Counted from the stretch's first letter, positions 18,484 through 29,716 are shown. The stretch is 64,000 nucleotides of DNA from Ectobacillus ponti (GCF_024294785.1 NZ_JANCLT010000005.1:62001-126000), one strand, 5' to 3'. The notes: generated from the sequence alone by a model not told the origin. Numbers and translations are program-made.

Positions 18484-19662
18484 GTGAAGGGCTTTGAGCA
18501 TTTAGAAGCAGAATTGAAGGAAATGAAGGAGCAGGGGACCTTCCGCAAGCTGACTCTGATTGAGTCCGAGCAAGGATCCAAGGTCCAAATCAACGGCAAA
18601 GAAGTCATTCAGCTTTCATCTAATAATTACTTAGGGCTGACAAGCCATCCGCGTTTGACGAAAGCAGCACTTGAGGCGGTAGAGGCATATGGAGCCGGAA
18701 CAGGCTCTGTGCGGACGATTGCGGGCACATTTACCATGCATGACGAGCTGGAGCGCAAGCTGGCCGTATTCAAGCATACAGAAGCTGCGCTTGTGTTTCA
18801 GTCCGGTTTTACAACAAACCAAGGCGTGCTGTCCGCTATTTTGTCACCGGAGGATGTTGTGATTTCCGATGAACTGAACCATGCCTCCATTATTGACGGC
18901 ATCCGTCTGACGAAGGCGAAGCGCCGCGTATACAAGCATGTGGACATGGCGGACTTGGAGACAGCGCTGCAGGAAACCCAGAGCTTCCGGAAGCGTCTCA
19001 TTGTAACGGATGGCGTATTCTCCATGGATGGCAATATTGCACCGCTGCCGCAAATTGTGGAACTCGCGGAACAGTATGATGCCATTGTCATGGTGGACGA
19101 TGCCCATGCCTCCGGCGTGCTTGGCCAAAACGGCCGCGGCACGGTGAACCATTTCGGTCTGGACGGACGTGTGCATATCCAGGTTGGCACCTTGTCAAAG
19201 GCAATTGGCGTACTGGGCGGTTACGTAGCCGGACCGCGGGTGCTTATTGACTATTTGATTCACAAAGGCCGCCCGTTCCTGTTCAGCACCTCCCATCCGC
19301 CGGCGGTGACAGCGGCCTGCATCGCTGCCATTGATATTCTGCTGGAGGAGCCGGAACTGATCGAGAAGCTGTGGGACAATACACGCTTCTTTAAGGATGG
19401 GCTGCAGCAGCTGGGCTTTGATACAGGAAAGAGTGAAACTCCGGTCACGCCTGTGATTGTCGGCGAAACTGCACTGGCGCATCAGTTCTCTGATAAACTG
19501 CTGGCGTACGGCGTATTGGCCTTGGGAATCACCTTCCCGACAGTGGCAAAGGATGCAGCGCGCGTCCGCACCATTGTGACAGCACAGCACAGCAGGGAAG
19601 AGCTGCAGCAAGCGCTTGACGTGTTTGCCAAAGCCGGCCGCGAACTTGGCATTATTGACTGA
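18484..19662 (+). CDS. kbl: Glycine C-acetyltransferase (2-amino-3-ketobutyrate CoA ligase)
   Basis: This 392-residue PLP enzyme of the alpha-oxoamine synthase family splits 2-amino-3-ketobutyrate with CoA into glycine and acetyl-CoA. The PLP lysine is K239 in [16 protein letters not shown] and DDAHASGV are the other family marks. The GTG at 18484 follows AGGGGGAA at about 7 nt and gives the usual length; an in-frame ATG further upstream lies inside tdh. Together with tdh it converts threonine to glycine. Confidence 0.93.
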   Translation: MKGFEHLEAELKEMKEQGTFRKLTLIESEQGSKVQINGKEVIQLSSNNYLGLTSHPRLTKAALEAVEAYGAGTGSVRTIAGTFTMHDELERKLAVFKHTEAALVFQSGFTTNQGVLSAILSPEDVVISDELNHASIIDGIRLTKAKRRVYKHVDMADLETALQETQSFRKRLIVTDGVFSMDGNIAPLPQIVELAEQYDAIVMVDDAHASGVLGQNGRGTVNHFGLDGRVHIQVGTLSKAIGVLGGYVAGPRVLIDYLIHKGRPFLFSTSHPPAVTAACIAAIDILLEEPELIEKLWDNTRFFKDGLQQLGFDTGKSETPVTPVIVGETALAHQFSDKLLAYGVLALGITFPTVAKDAARVRTIVTAQHSREELQQALDVFAKAGRELGIID

Positions 19663-19691
19663 AATTCGTAATGGGATGGACTTCCTTTTTG

Positions 19692-19720
19692 TTGTTTAAT
19701 TGGGACAAACGCTTTATACT
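19692..19720 (+). promoter_or_regulatory. SigA promoter of miaB
   Basis: -35 TTGTTT (19692-19697), 17-nt spacer, -10 TATACT (19715-19720). Confidence 0.65.
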
Positions 19721-19808
19721 AAATGCATGTATATACCAATTTATCTTGTTTAAGGCAGCTGCAAGCTGTTTAGACTGAGAAGCAACACAAGCGTGAAAGG
19801 AGTCAATC

Positions 19809-21332
19809 ATGAACGAACAACAGCGTCTGCAAGGGCAAGCAGCGGCGGACAAGGCATCCGGCAAGGACTACAGCAAATACTTTGAATCTGTATATATTCC
19901 TCCTTCCCTGAAGGATGCGAAACAGCGCGGCAAGGAAGACGTGCAGATTCATCGTGATTTCTCTTTGCCGGAGGAGTTCGCCGGTATGGGCAACGGCAAG
20001 AAGTTTTATATCCGGACGTACGGATGCCAAATGAACGAGCATGACACAGAAGTCATGGCCGGTATTTTCCTGGGCTTGGGCTATGAGCCGACCTTCTCTA
20101 CCGAGGATGCGGATGTGATTCTGCTGAATACATGTGCAATCCGGGAAAATGCAGAGAATAAAGTGTTTGGCGAAATTGGCCACTTGAAGCCATTGAAGAT
20201 GAAGAACCCGGATCTTCTCATTGGCGTATGCGGCTGTATGTCGCAGGAAGAATCTGTCGTGAACAAAATTATGAAAACGTATCAATATGTGGACATGGTG
20301 TTCGGTACGCATAACATTCACCGGCTTCCTTACATTCTGCAGGAAGCAATGTTCTCGAAGGAGACAGTGGTGGAGGTGTGGTCCAAGGAAGGCGACATCA
20401 TTGAAAATCTGCCGAAGGTGCGCCGCGGCGACATTAAGGCTTGGGTTAACATTATGTACGGCTGTGATAAGTTCTGCACATACTGCATCGTGCCGTACAC
20501 ACGCGGCAAAGAGCGCAGCCGCCGTCCGGAGGATATTATTCAAGAAGTGCGCCACCTGGCTGCCCAAGGCTACAAGGAAATTACGCTGCTTGGCCAGAAC
20601 GTGAACGCCTACGGCAAAGACTTTGAGGGTCTGAAATATGGTCTTGGCGACTTAATGGATGAAATCCGGAAAATTGACATCCCGCGCATCCGTTTTACGA
20701 CAAGCCACCCTCGCGACTTTGACGACCGCCTCATTGAAGTTCTTGCCAAGGGCGGCAATCTGGTGGAGCATATCCACCTGCCTGTACAATCCGGAAGCTC
20801 TGAAGTGCTGAAAATCATGGCGCGCAAGTATACGCGTGAGCAGTACCTGGAGCTGGTGCGCAAAATCAAAGCGGCAATCCCGAATGTTGTACTGACAACA
20901 GATATCATTGTCGGCTTCCCGAATGAGACGGAGGAGCAGTTCCAGGAAACGCTGTCCCTGTACCGCGAAGTCGGCTATGATAACGCTTATACGTTTGTGT
21001 ACTCGCCGCGTGAAGGCACGCCGGCAGCCAAGATGCAGGATAATGTGCCGCTTGAGGTGAAGAAGGAAAGGCTGCAGCGCCTGAATGCGGTTGTGAATGA
21101 ACTGGCTGCGGAGAAGAACAAGCCGTATCAAGGCCAAATTGTGGAGGTTCTCGTTGAAGGGGAGAGCAAGAACAATCCGGACATTTTGGCAGGCTATACG
21201 CGCGCAAATAAGCTTGTGAACTTTAAGGGGCCTAAATCAGCAATCGGCCAGCTTGTGCAAGTGAAGATTACAGATGCAAAAACTTGGTCATTAAACGGAG
21301 AAATGCTAGAAGAACCTGTTGAGGTGAGATAA
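19809..21332 (+). CDS. miaB: tRNA-2-methylthio-N6-dimethylallyladenosine synthase
   Basis: This 507-residue radical-SAM methylthiotransferase adds the 2-methylthio group to i6A37 in tRNA. The N-terminal cluster ligands are C73 (YGCQMN), C109 (LLNTC) and C143 (VCGC). The radical-SAM triad is C219, C223 and C226 ([10 protein letters not shown]). A TRAM-like domain ends the protein. The ~60-residue N-terminal extension is normal for Bacillus. It is coupled to ricA by TAAATG. The substrate base is made by MiaA, encoded at 30.2 kb. Confidence 0.96.
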   Translation: MNEQQRLQGQAAADKASGKDYSKYFESVYIPPSLKDAKQRGKEDVQIHRDFSLPEEFAGMGNGKKFYIRTYGCQMNEHDTEVMAGIFLGLGYEPTFSTEDADVILLNTCAIRENAENKVFGEIGHLKPLKMKNPDLLIGVCGCMSQEESVVNKIMKTYQYVDMVFGTHNIHRLPYILQEAMFSKETVVEVWSKEGDIIENLPKVRRGDIKAWVNIMYGCDKFCTYCIVPYTRGKERSRRPEDIIQEVRHLAAQGYKEITLLGQNVNAYGKDFEGLKYGLGDLMDEIRKIDIPRIRFTTSHPRDFDDRLIEVLAKGGNLVEHIHLPVQSGSSEVLKIMARKYTREQYLELVRKIKAAIPNVVLTTDIIVGFPNETEEQFQETLSLYREVGYDNAYTFVYSPREGTPAAKMQDNVPLEVKKERLQRLNAVVNELAAEKNKPYQGQIVEVLVEGESKNNPDILAGYTRANKLVNFKGPKSAIGQLVQVKITDAKTWSLNGEMLEEPVEVR

Positions 21333-21785
21333 ATGACAACATACACAAAAGATGACATCGTAGCACGGGCAAAGGAATTGGCGAAAATGATTGCGGAAAC
21401 GGAAGAAGTGGACTTCTTTAAGCGGGCAGAAGCACAAATTCATCAAAATCAGACAGTGAAGCAAACAATTGACCGCATCAAGGCATTGCAGAAGCAGGCC
21501 GTGAACCTGCAGCACTACGGCAAGCTGGAAGCATTGAAAAAGGTGGAAGCGGAAATTGAAGCACTGCAGGACCAGTTGGATAACATTCCGCTCGTGCAGG
21601 AATTCCAAAGCTCGCAAGCATATGTGAACGATTTGCTGCAGCTGGTGGCAAGCACCATTTCCAACACAGTAACAGATGAAATTCTGGAGTCCACCGGCGG
21701 CGATGTGCTGCGCGGCGAAACAGGCGCACAGGTTGCTGCGGAGAAAGCGGGAAGCTGCGGTTCCGGCTGCGGCTGCCATTCTTAA
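21333..21785 (+). CDS. ricA: RicA (YmcA), regulatory iron-sulfur protein of the YlbF family
   Basis: This 150-residue helical protein ends in a cysteine cluster GSCGSGCGCHS with C142, C146 and C148. This corresponds to the [4Fe-4S] ligands known for RicA in the RicAFT (YmcA-YlbF-YaaT) complex. The complex helps RNase Y mature many transcripts and affects biofilm, competence and sporulation. Its ATG abuts the miaB stop, so it is co-translated with miaB. A terminator follows. Confidence 0.93.
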   Translation: MTTYTKDDIVARAKELAKMIAETEEVDFFKRAEAQIHQNQTVKQTIDRIKALQKQAVNLQHYGKLEALKKVEAEIEALQDQLDNIPLVQEFQSSQAYVNDLLQLVASTISNTVTDEILESTGGDVLRGETGAQVAAEKAGSCGSGCGCHS

Positions 21786-21805
21786 GGTAAAAAGATTTGC
21801 AGATG

Positions 21806-21833
21806 AGGATGTCCCAAGCGGACATCCTTTTTG
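21806..21833 (+). terminator. Terminator after ricA
   Basis: Stem AGGATGTCC / GGACATCCT with loop CAAGC, then TTTTT. Confidence 0.9.
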
Positions 21834-21892
21834 CATGAGTGCGGCACCCTCTTCCCATACTAACGGAAAATCAATGGGAAGGAGTGCCTGTG

Positions 21893-22573
21893 GTGGACAT
21901 ATTGCAAATTGTAGTGCGTGCTGTTCTCACCTTTGGCTTTTTAATTCTCATTATGCGCACCATCGGCAAACGGATGCTGTCCCAGATGACGAATGACCAG
22001 TTTGCAGGAGCCATTACGCTTGGCTCCATTGCAGGAAATGCGATCTTTAACCTGAAGATTAAGCTGTTATATTTTATTGTCTCATTTGTCGTATTTGCGG
22101 CTATTGTATACGCGATGAGCCTGCTTGGGCTTCACAGCCGGCGCATCCTCGAATGGTTCGAGGGAAAGCCTGCCGTCATCATTGCAGAAGGGCGAATTTT
22201 GGAGGAAAGCATGCGAAGAGAACGGTATACCCTGGAGGACTTGAAGCGCGGGCTGCGCAGCCAGGGGATTTTTAATATAGAGGAAGTGGAGCTGGCTATA
22301 CTGGAAACAGATGGTTCCTTGTCTGTTTCGAAGAAGGAGTCATACCGGCATATTACGAGACGGGATGCCGGGCTTTTGGCAGCGGAAACAACACAGCTGC
22401 CGGTGGAGCTGATTGTAGAAAGAGAAATCATGTGGGAGCATATGAGCCGCAACGGCATCTCGGAGGAATGGCTGCTGGCTGAGCTGCGGAGCCGAAAGCT
22501 GGAGGTGCAGCAAATCTTTTATGCGGTCAAGGGTACAAATGGATGCTTATATATTGATACATATGAAGCATGA
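21893..22573 (+). CDS. DUF421 (YetF/YrbG-type) membrane protein
   Basis: This ~226-residue protein has three N-terminal membrane segments (IVVRAVLTFGFLILIMR, then AGAITLGSIAGNAIF, then YFIVSFVVFAAIVYAMSLLGL). A cytoplasmic DUF421 domain follows with ILEWFEGKPAVIIAEGRIL. GAAGGAG is 8 nt before the GTG at 21893; a GTG at 21890 is an equal alternative and longer starts are unlikely. Relatives in Bacillus are spore- or membrane-associated and mostly uncharacterised. It is placed between ricA and cotE with no terminator visible after it. Confidence 0.82.
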   Translation: MDILQIVVRAVLTFGFLILIMRTIGKRMLSQMTNDQFAGAITLGSIAGNAIFNLKIKLLYFIVSFVVFAAIVYAMSLLGLHSRRILEWFEGKPAVIIAEGRILEESMRRERYTLEDLKRGLRSQGIFNIEEVELAILETDGSLSVSKKESYRHITRRDAGLLAAETTQLPVELIVEREIMWEHMSRNGISEEWLLAELRSRKLEVQQIFYAVKGTNGCLYIDTYEA

Positions 22574-22680
22574 GACGGCAGCGGGAAAAAGAAGAACATA
22601 TTTGGGCGCCTGTGCATACAATGAACTATACAGCTTTGCAGGAAAGGCTGTACATCCCTCGTCCTTTTTTTAGAATGATA

Positions 22681-22709
22681 GCACATTCCGCATATGTCAC
22701 GCATATGAT
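22681..22709 (+). promoter_or_regulatory. SigE-type promoter of cotE
   Basis: -35 GCACATT (6 of 7 to KMATATT), 14-nt spacer, -10 CATATGAT (6 of 8 to CATACAAT). Confidence 0.55.
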
Positions 22710-22740
22710 GAAATGAACATCTGTTTGAGGAGGGTTTGGA

Positions 22741-23283
22741 ATGTCCGAATATAGAGAGATTATGGCGAAAGCTGTCGTCGGCAAGGGGCGGAAGTATACG
22801 AAGAGCACGCATACAGTCCACCCGAAGGATGATCCAACCAGCATCTTGGGCTGCTGGGTGATCAACCACGTATATGAAGCAAAAAAGTGCGGGAAGCATG
22901 TGGAGTTAAAAGGCTGGTACGAAATCAACACATGGTTTTCCTACGATGACAACACAAAAACGGAAGTATGCACTGAGCGCGTAAACTACAAAGACAACGT
23001 GAAAGTGCGCTACCGCGATGAAAACTTTACGGGTGAGGAAGAAGAGATTATTGCCCGGGTGATGCAGCATCCAAACTGCCTGGAAGCCGCCATTTCGCCG
23101 AATGGCAACAAGATTATTGTTACGGTTGAGCGCGAGTTTCTCGTGGAGGTTGTCGGCGAAACGAAGCTGTGCGTTCGTGTGAATCCGGACGGCTGCCAGG
23201 ATGATGACGACTGCTATGATGTGGATGATGAAGAGTTTGAGGATTTGGATCCGAACTTCATCCTTGATGCAGAAGAAGAATGA
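22741..23283 (+). CDS. cotE: Outer spore coat morphogenetic protein CotE
   Basis: This 180-residue protein ([25 protein letters not shown]... without signal or membrane segment) matches CotE. The C-terminus is very acidic ([17 protein letters not shown]...), the part used in B. subtilis to recruit coat proteins. CotE forms the ring on which the outer coat assembles around the forespore. A GAGGAGG ribosome-binding site and a SigE-like promoter precede it, matching its mother-cell expression. A strong terminator follows. It keeps the classical position before mutS. Confidence 0.96.
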   Translation: MSEYREIMAKAVVGKGRKYTKSTHTVHPKDDPTSILGCWVINHVYEAKKCGKHVELKGWYEINTWFSYDDNTKTEVCTERVNYKDNVKVRYRDENFTGEEEEIIARVMQHPNCLEAAISPNGNKIIVTVEREFLVEVVGETKLCVRVNPDGCQDDDDCYDVDDEEFEDLDPNFILDAEEE

Positions 23284-23288
23284 CATAC

Positions 23289-23318
23289 AGCTAGGAAGAT
23301 ATCTTCCTAGCTTTTTTC
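23289..23318 (+). terminator. Terminator after cotE
   Basis: A 12-bp perfect inverted repeat AGCTAGGAAGAT and its complement, followed by TTTTTT. Confidence 0.9.
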
Positions 23319-23337
23319 TGTTTTAATAGGTGGTTCA

Positions 23338-23346
23338 TGCTATAAT
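23338..23346 (+). promoter_or_regulatory. Extended -10 promoter of mutS
   Basis: TGC-TATAAT fits the extended -10 class. A weak -35 CTGTTT lies 17 nt upstream of TATAAT. Confidence 0.6.
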
Positions 23347-23382
23347 GGTGTAGGTAGAAACATTGGAAGTTGGGGGAGAGTT

Positions 23383-26001
23383 ATGGCGCAGTATACACCC
23401 ATGATGCAGCAATATTTAGAAATCAAGGCAGACTATCGTGATGCCTTTTTATTTTTTCGTTTAGGCGACTTTTATGAGTTGTTTTTCGAGGATGCCATCA
23501 AAGCAGCCCATGAATTAGAGATTACACTGACTAGCCGTGAGGGCGGCGGGGAACGCATCCCGATGTGCGGCGTGCCGCATCACTCGGCTCGCAATTATAT
23601 TGAAACTCTCGTTGAAAGAGGCTATAAGGTGGCCGTTTGCGAACAGGTGGAGGATCCGAAGGCAGCCAAGGGCGTTGTACGCCGGGAAGTTGTGCAGCTG
23701 ATTACACCGGGCACGCTGATGGAAGGAAAGTCCATTGAGGAAAAGGCGAATCAATTCCTTGTTTCGCTTACACGGTTCCCGGACGGCTCCTACGGCTTGG
23801 CCTGCAATGATGTGACAACCGGGCAAACCAGCGTCACGCTGCTGAGTGGAGCAATAGAAGATGTGGTGCTTGAGATTTATGCGTTGGGCGCGAAGGAAAT
23901 AGTAGTGGATCCGGCCTTTGCGGCAGATGAGCTCAGCAGGGTGACAGAGAAGCTGAAGCTGACGGTTTCCCATGAAGCGGATGCCACAGTGCCGGAGGGT
24001 CTGTTGCATTTGACGGAACACCTGGCACAGGCGAAGCTGACTGAAACTGTCGGACGGCTGTTCCGCTATATCTTACGGACGCAAAAGCGCTCGTTGGCGC
24101 ACCTGCAGCCGGTGGAGCTGTACTACAATCATCAATTTATGAAAATCGACGTTCACTCCAAGCGCAATCTGGAGCTGACGGAAACAATCCGCACGAAGGA
24201 GAAGACTGGGTCGCTGTTATGGCTGCTGGACAAAACAAAGACAGCCATGGGAGGCCGGATGCTGAAGCAATGGATGGAACGCCCGCTTGTGCAGCGCGAG
24301 GCCATTGCCCAGCGCCACGGTATGGTGGAGTCTTTCCTGGAGCACTATTTCGTTCGTGAGGATTTAAAAGAGCGCTTAAAGGAAGTGTATGACCTGGAGC
24401 GTCTTGCCGGGAAGGTGGCGTACGGCAGCGTGAATGCCCGGGATTTACTGCAGCTGAAGCGCTCCCTGCTGCAGGTGCCTGCGATTTTGCAGCTGATACA
24501 GGAGCTGGGCAATCCATATGCGTCGAACCTGGTGGCTGCAGCAGATCCATGTGCAGACCTTGTGGACTCTCTTGAGCGAAGCATTCAGGAGAATCCGCCT
24601 CTCTCTGTCAAGGAAGGCGATATTATTAAAGATGGCTATCACGGGAAGCTGGATGAGTACCGTTACATCAGCAAGAATGGAAAGTCCTGGATCGCTGAAC
24701 TGGAGCGGCGCGAGCGCGAATTGACAGGCATCAAGTCGCTGAAGGTGGGCTACAATCGTATTTTCGGTTACTATATTGAGGTGACACGCAGCAATCTTGC
24801 CGCTTTGCCGGAAGGACGCTACGAACGGAAGCAGACGCTCGCCAACGCCGAGCGTTTCATTACCGATGAACTGAAGGAAAAAGAGGCCATGATTCTCGGA
24901 GCTGAGGAAAAGATTGTGCAGCTGGAATATGATTTGTTTACAGAAATTCGTGAGCAGGTGAAGGCTTATATCCCGGCGCTGCAGCAGCTTGCCAAAATCG
25001 TCAGCGAACTCGACGTGCTGCAAAGCTTTGCCACGGTCAGCGAGGAAGAGCAATTTGTAAAGCCTGTTTTAACGGACAAGCGTGAAATCTTCGTGCAGGA
25101 GGGCCGCCATCCCGTTGTGGAGAAGGTGCTCGAGCGCCGGACGTATGTGCCGAATGACTGCGATATGCCGGAGGGACGGAATGTCTTTCTCATTACAGGT
25201 CCGAACATGTCCGGGAAAAGCACGTATATGCGGCAGATGGCACTCATTGCTGTGATGTCCCAGATTGGCTGCTTTGTGCCGGCGCGGGAAGCAGTGCTGC
25301 CTGTATTCGACCAAATCTTTACCAGAATTGGGGCGGCAGATGATCTCATTTCCGGCCAGAGTACATTCATGGTAGAAATGCTGGAAGCGAAAAATGCGAT
25401 TGCCAATGCGACGCAAAACAGCCTGATTTTGTTTGATGAAATCGGCCGCGGTACATCCACATACGACGGCATGGCGCTGGCGCAGGCCATTATTGAGCAT
25501 ATTCATGAGCATATTGGTGCGAAAACATTATTTTCCACGCATTACCACGAGCTTACTGTGCTGGAGGAAGAGCTCGCGCAGCTGCGCAATGTGCATGTAT
25601 CTGCCGTAGAAGAGAATGGCAAGGTTGTCTTCCTGCACAAGGTGAAGGAAGGGGCAGCTGATAAGAGCTACGGCATCCATGTTGCCGAATTGGCTGAGCT
25701 TCCGGCATCTCTGATTGCGCGGGCAAAGGAAGTGCTGTATTCCTTGGAAGGGCAGGCAGCCGAAACGGCGAAGGCTGTACCGCCTGCTCAGCCTGTGCCT
25801 GCACCGCTGCCGGAGCAGGCGGCTGAAGCGCAGCTCTCTTTCTTCACCCTGGACGAGCCGAAAGCAAGGAAGGAAGCGGTGCTTGGGGCGGAAGAGAAGA
25901 AAGTCCTGGAGAAGATTCAGCAGCTGGACCTTCTGGATATGACGCCGCTTGATGCCATGAACGTACTGTATAAGCTGCAAAAGCAATTGAAGAAGGGGTG
26001 A
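23383..26001 (+). CDS. mutS: DNA mismatch repair protein MutS
   Basis: This 872-residue protein begins with the mismatch-reading segment [19 protein letters not shown] (residues ~20-38). It has the connector and lever domains, then the ABC-type ATPase with Walker [10 protein letters not shown] (606-614) and Walker [17 protein letters not shown] beta-clamp-binding peptide QLSFF is at 817-821, in the C-terminal tail used in Bacillus to couple repair to the replisome. The mutL gene follows after 4 bp, so the two are co-transcribed. Confidence 0.97.
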   Translation: MAQYTPMMQQYLEIKADYRDAFLFFRLGDFYELFFEDAIKAAHELEITLTSREGGGERIPMCGVPHHSARNYIETLVERGYKVAVCEQVEDPKAAKGVVRREVVQLITPGTLMEGKSIEEKANQFLVSLTRFPDGSYGLACNDVTTGQTSVTLLSGAIEDVVLEIYALGAKEIVVDPAFAADELSRVTEKLKLTVSHEADATVPEGLLHLTEHLAQAKLTETVGRLFRYILRTQKRSLAHLQPVELYYNHQFMKIDVHSKRNLELTETIRTKEKTGSLLWLLDKTKTAMGGRMLKQWMERPLVQREAIAQRHGMVESFLEHYFVREDLKERLKEVYDLERLAGKVAYGSVNARDLLQLKRSLLQVPAILQLIQELGNPYASNLVAAADPCADLVDSLERSIQENPPLSVKEGDIIKDGYHGKLDEYRYISKNGKSWIAELERRERELTGIKSLKVGYNRIFGYYIEVTRSNLAALPEGRYERKQTLANAERFITDELKEKEAMILGAEEKIVQLEYDLFTEIREQVKAYIPALQQLAKIVSELDVLQSFATVSEEEQFVKPVLTDKREIFVQEGRHPVVEKVLERRTYVPNDCDMPEGRNVFLITGPNMSGKSTYMRQMALIAVMSQIGCFVPAREAVLPVFDQIFTRIGAADDLISGQSTFMVEMLEAKNAIANATQNSLILFDEIGRGTSTYDGMALAQAIIEHIHEHIGAKTLFSTHYHELTVLEEELAQLRNVHVSAVEENGKVVFLHKVKEGAADKSYGIHVAELAELPASLIARAKEVLYSLEGQAAETAKAVPPAQPVPAPLPEQAAEAQLSFFTLDEPKARKEAVLGAEEKKVLEKIQQLDLLDMTPLDAMNVLYKLQKQLKKG

Positions 26002-26005
26002 AAGG

Positions 26006-27868
26006 ATGGGGAAAATCCGTAAGCTGGATGATCAGCTGTCAAACCTGATTGCCGCCGGCGAAGTAGTGGAGCGCCCGGCATCCGTTGTGAAGGAGCTGGC
26101 TGAAAATGCAATTGATGCGGACAGCTCTGTAATCGAAATTCATGTCGAGGAAGCCGGTCTTGCGGAAATCCGCATCATCGACAACGGCTCCGGCATTGAG
26201 TCGGACGACGTGGAAACAGCCTTTGCCCGGCATGCCACCAGCAAAATTCGGGACGAGAAGGATTTGTTCCGGATCCGCACGCTTGGCTTTCGCGGCGAAG
26301 CGCTGCCGAGCATCGCTTCTGTCAGTGAGCTGGGGCTCGTGACAAGTACAGGCCAAGGACCGGGCACACGGATTGTGCTAAAGGGCGGCGAGCTGCTGAA
26401 GCAGGAAAAAACGGCAAGCCGCAAGGGAACGGATATTACCGTACGCAATCTGTTCTTCAATACGCCGGCCCGCTTAAAATATATGAAAACCATCAATACT
26501 GAGCTCGGCAATATTACCGACCTTGTGTACCGGCTGGCGTTGGCGCATCCTGAGGTGTCCTTCCGTCTGTTCCACAACGGCAAGAAGCTGCTGCATACAT
26601 CCGGAAATGGTGATGTCCGGCAGGTGCTGGCGGCCATTTACGGTGTGGGAACGGCAAAAAAGATGATTCCCATTCAAGGGGAATCCCTGGATTTCACCAT
26701 TACAGGCTACGTCACGTTGCCGGAGGTGACAAGGGCTTCCCGGAATTATTTCTCCACGATGGTGAATGGACGCTATGTCCGCAATTATGTCCTGATGAAG
26801 GCCGTGCAGCAGGGCTATCACACCCTTCTGCCAATCGGCCGCTATCCCATCGGTCTCTTGCATATTGAGATGGACCCGATGCTTGTTGACGTGAATGTTC
26901 ACCCAGCCAAGCTGGAAGTGCGCTTCAGCAAGGAGCAGGAGCTGATGCAGCTTATTGAGGCCACGCTGCAGGGCGCATTCCAGCAGGTGCAGCTCATCCC
27001 GGATGCCGTGGCGAACGTGAAGCCAAAGCCAAAGGATGTGAGTGTGCAGGAGAGCTTCCGCTTTGAGCATGCCCGCGCAGCCGAACCGCAAATACAGCTG
27101 CCGCTGGGCATGCTTCAGGAAAATCAGCCGCTGGCTATGGATTTTCCTGAAGAGGAGCTCCCGATCCCGCCTGCAGCGGAGTACGCTGAGCCGCAGTTGG
27201 ATCCCGAACTGCATACGCAGGTTATACACGAGGAGTCTGAAGAAGCATATGAGGAGCAACTGGAGACTATCGCAATGGATGGCAACGATTTGCCGCCGTT
27301 GTACCCAATCGGCCAGATGCACGGCACCTACATTCTGGCGCAAAATGACCAGGGTCTGTACCTCATTGACCAGCACGCCGCCCAGGAACGGATTAACTAT
27401 GAGTATTTCCGGGAGAAGGTCGGGCGGGTGGCACCTGATGTACAGGAGCTGCTGATTCCGTACCGCATTGATTTGTCCATGCAGGAGTACCTCCGGGTGG
27501 AGGAGCAGCTGGATGAACTGAAGCGGGTGGGGGTATTCATGGAGCCGTTCGGGCATCAAAGCTATATTGTCCGTTCGCACCCGACCTGGTTTCCGAAGGG
27601 GCAGGAGCAGGAAATCATCGAGGAACTGCTGCAGCAGGTGCTGCAGCAAAAGCGTGCGGATGTGAAGAAGCTGAGGGAGGAAGCTGCCATCATGATGAGC
27701 TGCAAGGCGTCCATTAAGGCCAACCAGTACCTGAAGCATGACGAAATCTTTGCGCTGCTGGAGGATTTGCGGAAGGTAAGCAATCCCTACACCTGTCCGC
27801 ATGGCCGTCCGATTATCGTGCACCACTCCACATATGAGCTGGAAAAAATGTTCAAGCGCGTCATGTAG
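26006..27868 (+). CDS. mutL: DNA mismatch repair endonuclease MutL
   Basis: This 620-residue protein has an N-terminal GHKL ATPase ([27 protein letters not shown]) and a long acidic linker around residues 350-430. The C-terminal dimerisation domain has the endonuclease motif DQHA(x2)E(x4)E starting at D455, plus SCKAS and CPHGRP metal-site motifs. It therefore is the nicking type found in bacteria without MutH. GGGGTGAAAGG precedes the start. It forms an operon with mutS. Confidence 0.97.
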   Translation: MGKIRKLDDQLSNLIAAGEVVERPASVVKELAENAIDADSSVIEIHVEEAGLAEIRIIDNGSGIESDDVETAFARHATSKIRDEKDLFRIRTLGFRGEALPSIASVSELGLVTSTGQGPGTRIVLKGGELLKQEKTASRKGTDITVRNLFFNTPARLKYMKTINTELGNITDLVYRLALAHPEVSFRLFHNGKKLLHTSGNGDVRQVLAAIYGVGTAKKMIPIQGESLDFTITGYVTLPEVTRASRNYFSTMVNGRYVRNYVLMKAVQQGYHTLLPIGRYPIGLLHIEMDPMLVDVNVHPAKLEVRFSKEQELMQLIEATLQGAFQQVQLIPDAVANVKPKPKDVSVQESFRFEHARAAEPQIQLPLGMLQENQPLAMDFPEEELPIPPAAEYAEPQLDPELHTQVIHEESEEAYEEQLETIAMDGNDLPPLYPIGQMHGTYILAQNDQGLYLIDQHAAQERINYEYFREKVGRVAPDVQELLIPYRIDLSMQEYLRVEEQLDELKRVGVFMEPFGHQSYIVRSHPTWFPKGQEQEIIEELLQQVLQQKRADVKKLREEAAIMMSCKASIKANQYLKHDEIFALLEDLRKVSNPYTCPHGRPIIVHHSTYELEKMFKRVM

Positions 27869-27875
27869 AGATCAA

Positions 27876-27912
27876 CCAAACACCCCGCCGGATGCGCCGG
27901 CGGGGTGTTTGG
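27876..27912. terminator. Bidirectional terminator between mutL and the convergent permease gene
   Basis: A 16-bp GC-rich perfect stem (27876-27891 with 27897-27912) and a 5-nt loop. T-tracts on either side are short, so its efficiency is uncertain. Confidence 0.75.
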
Positions 27913-27944
27913 CTTTCAACTTTGGTCGAACGGGATACAGGCAC

Positions 27945-29270
27945 TCATCTTTTACCCGCTGCAAATTGTGACAGCAGCAGAAGAAAGAGGACAACTCCAA
28001 CACTGAGCGCAGTGCTTGCAGCATTTCCCGTAAATAAAAAGGAGACAAATACGACCATGAGGACACCGGCTGCCAGCAAGGTGCTGAATGGGAACATCCG
28101 CACATGGAAGCTTGGAAGCTGACGATATTGCTTCCGGAGTTTATACTGTGCCAGACAGATGCATGTCCAGGTGATGAGCACCGTAAAACCGGGAATAGCC
28201 ATCAGCGTGGCAAATACATGCTCCGGGGCAGCGTAGGCCACGACTGTGCCAAGCAACAGCGCTATGCCGCTTGCCAGAATTCCCCAAATCGGAACACCAT
28301 GGCGGGACAGGCGGCCGAACAGCTTTGGCGCTTCGTTTGTTTGCGCCAACGCGTGCAGCATACGGGAGGTGGCATACATCCCGGAATTTGCCGCGGAAAG
28401 CACCGCTGTCAGCAGCACAAAATTCATGACATGAGCAGCCCCGTGCAAACCGGTGGCGGAGAAGACTTGGACAAACGGGCTGCCCTGTTCGCCGATGGTG
28501 TTCCAAGGAATCAAGCCGGTGATGACAAGCAAAGGCAAGGTGTAAAATAACACAACCCGCAGCAGCACACTCTTAATCACCTTCGGCAGCGTCCGCTCCA
28601 CGTCCTTTGTTTCGGTGACAGTAAGGCCGATCAGCTCAGAACCGCCGAAGGCGAATACGACCAGGAGCAGGGAGGTGAACACACCGCTCCAGCCTTTTGG
28701 CAGAAAGCCGCCGTGTCCGGTATAATTCTGCAGGTACATTCCTTCATGGCCGGGAAACAGCCCGAACAAAAGCGCGCCGCCAAGCACGATAAACACGATC
28801 AAGGTGGCAATCTTGATGCTTGCGAGCCAAAATTCCACTTCGCCGTACAGCTTTACACTGAACACATTCATGGACAGAATCAGGGCCGCGCACAGCAGAT
28901 GCAGCAGCCACAGCGGCACGGCAGGCAGCCAATATTGCAGAAAGCTGGCGCCCGCCAATACTTCCACCACAATGACAAGCACCCATTGCAGCCAGTAGAG
29001 CCAGCCGATTAAAAAGGAGACGCGGGAGCCAAAGGCCAGATGAACGAGGCCTTGGAGGTTGCGTCCCGGATAAGCAAGGGCCATTTCAGCCAATGCTGTC
29101 ATGACAATAAAAAGCAAAATGCCGGCAAAGATATAGGCCAGCACAATGCCGGGCCCGGCCGCGGAAATGGTATCCGCGCTTCCTTTGAAGATACCGGTTC
29201 CAATCATGCCGCCCATGGCCATCAGTTGTACATGGCGCGGCAGCAGTTCTCGTTTCAATTGCTGCTTCAT
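27945..29270 (-). CDS. Amino acid permease of the APC superfamily (AAT type)
   Basis: This 441-residue protein has about twelve hydrophobic segments. The N-terminal motif HVQLMAMGGMIGTGIFKGS is the hallmark of amino acid/proton symporters (AnsP, YbxG, RocE group). It also has FAFGGSELIGLTVTETKD, typical of the second conserved loop. AGAGGAAG lies 6 nt before the ATG. It stands alone, with two GTCTGAT repeats in its upstream region. The amino acid carried cannot be told from the sequence. Confidence 0.88.
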   Translation of the reverse strand: MKQQLKRELLPRHVQLMAMGGMIGTGIFKGSADTISAAGPGIVLAYIFAGILLFIVMTALAEMALAYPGRNLQGLVHLAFGSRVSFLIGWLYWLQWVLVIVVEVLAGASFLQYWLPAVPLWLLHLLCAALILSMNVFSVKLYGEVEFWLASIKIATLIVFIVLGGALLFGLFPGHEGMYLQNYTGHGGFLPKGWSGVFTSLLLVVFAFGGSELIGLTVTETKDVERTLPKVIKSVLLRVVLFYTLPLLVITGLIPWNTIGEQGSPFVQVFSATGLHGAAHVMNFVLLTAVLSAANSGMYATSRMLHALAQTNEAPKLFGRLSRHGVPIWGILASGIALLLGTVVAYAAPEHVFATLMAIPGFTVLITWTCICLAQYKLRKQYRQLPSFHVRMFPFSTLLAAGVLMVVFVSFLFTGNAASTALSVGVVLFLLLLSQFAAGKR

Positions 29271-29305
29271 CGTATTCTTCCTCTTCTTTACATAGTTGTA
29301 TCAGG

Positions 29306-29323
29306 GTCTGATATATGTCTGAT
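29306..29323. promoter_or_regulatory. Direct repeats GTCTGAT upstream of the permease gene
   Basis: Two copies at 29306-29312 and 29317-29323 are spaced 11 bp start to start, about one DNA turn, 36-53 bp before the permease ATG. It may be a regulator-binding site; no regulator recognised. Confidence 0.35.
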
Positions 29324-29417
29324 TTTGTTATTGTAAGAAGTGCATCATGCAATTGTCAATCATTCCGTCCTTCTTGCAAAGAATGCTGCAAGCACATTCC
29401 GTAAAAGCCCATGATAA

Positions 29418-29451
29418 AAACGCCAGCCCTCGTTCTTACAGGCTGGCGTTT
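29418..29451 (-). terminator. Terminator for the reverse-strand small genes
   Basis: Stem CGCCAGCC / GGCTGGCG extended by A-T pairs. Read on the minus strand it is followed by TTTTTATC. Confidence 0.8.
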
Positions 29452-29500
29452 CTAAGTATGACGGCAGTGCATAAGCGGGTTCATCTCCTGGTTCAATGGA

Positions 29501-29716
29501 TTATGAGATATATTCACATAAGAATTTATCGAATTCGTCTTCCGGCCCTTCTTCCATGTCACGGCCCAGAATGTGGACAACAGTGGCTGTATCGCCATTT
29601 ACCACAGTGCCGACAGACAACAGGACCCAACCGTCATGCAGAAAGGAATTCACTTGATATTCATCGTGCAGGTGGACTACCTTTCGAATTGTGGAAAGAT
29701 TGACTGCAGCAGTCAT
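29501..29716 (-). CDS. Small hypothetical protein, 71 aa
   Basis: The minus-strand ATG follows AAGGGGGTG at 6 nt, giving MTAAVNLSTIRKVVHLHDEY. An upstream in-frame GTG overlaps the ribosome-binding site and is rejected. The C-terminal half is acidic (DMEEGPEDEFDKF). There is no signal peptide, membrane segment or cysteine cluster (one Cys near the end). A terminator lies just downstream and a perfect cre-like sequence 70 bp upstream. I do not recognise the family. The segment VNSFLHDGWVLLSVGTVV resembles small ligand- or chaperone-like folds only loosely. Confidence 0.7.
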   Translation of the reverse strand: MTAAVNLSTIRKVVHLHDEYQVNSFLHDGWVLLSVGTVVNGDTATVVHILGRDMEEGPEDEFDKFLCEYIS

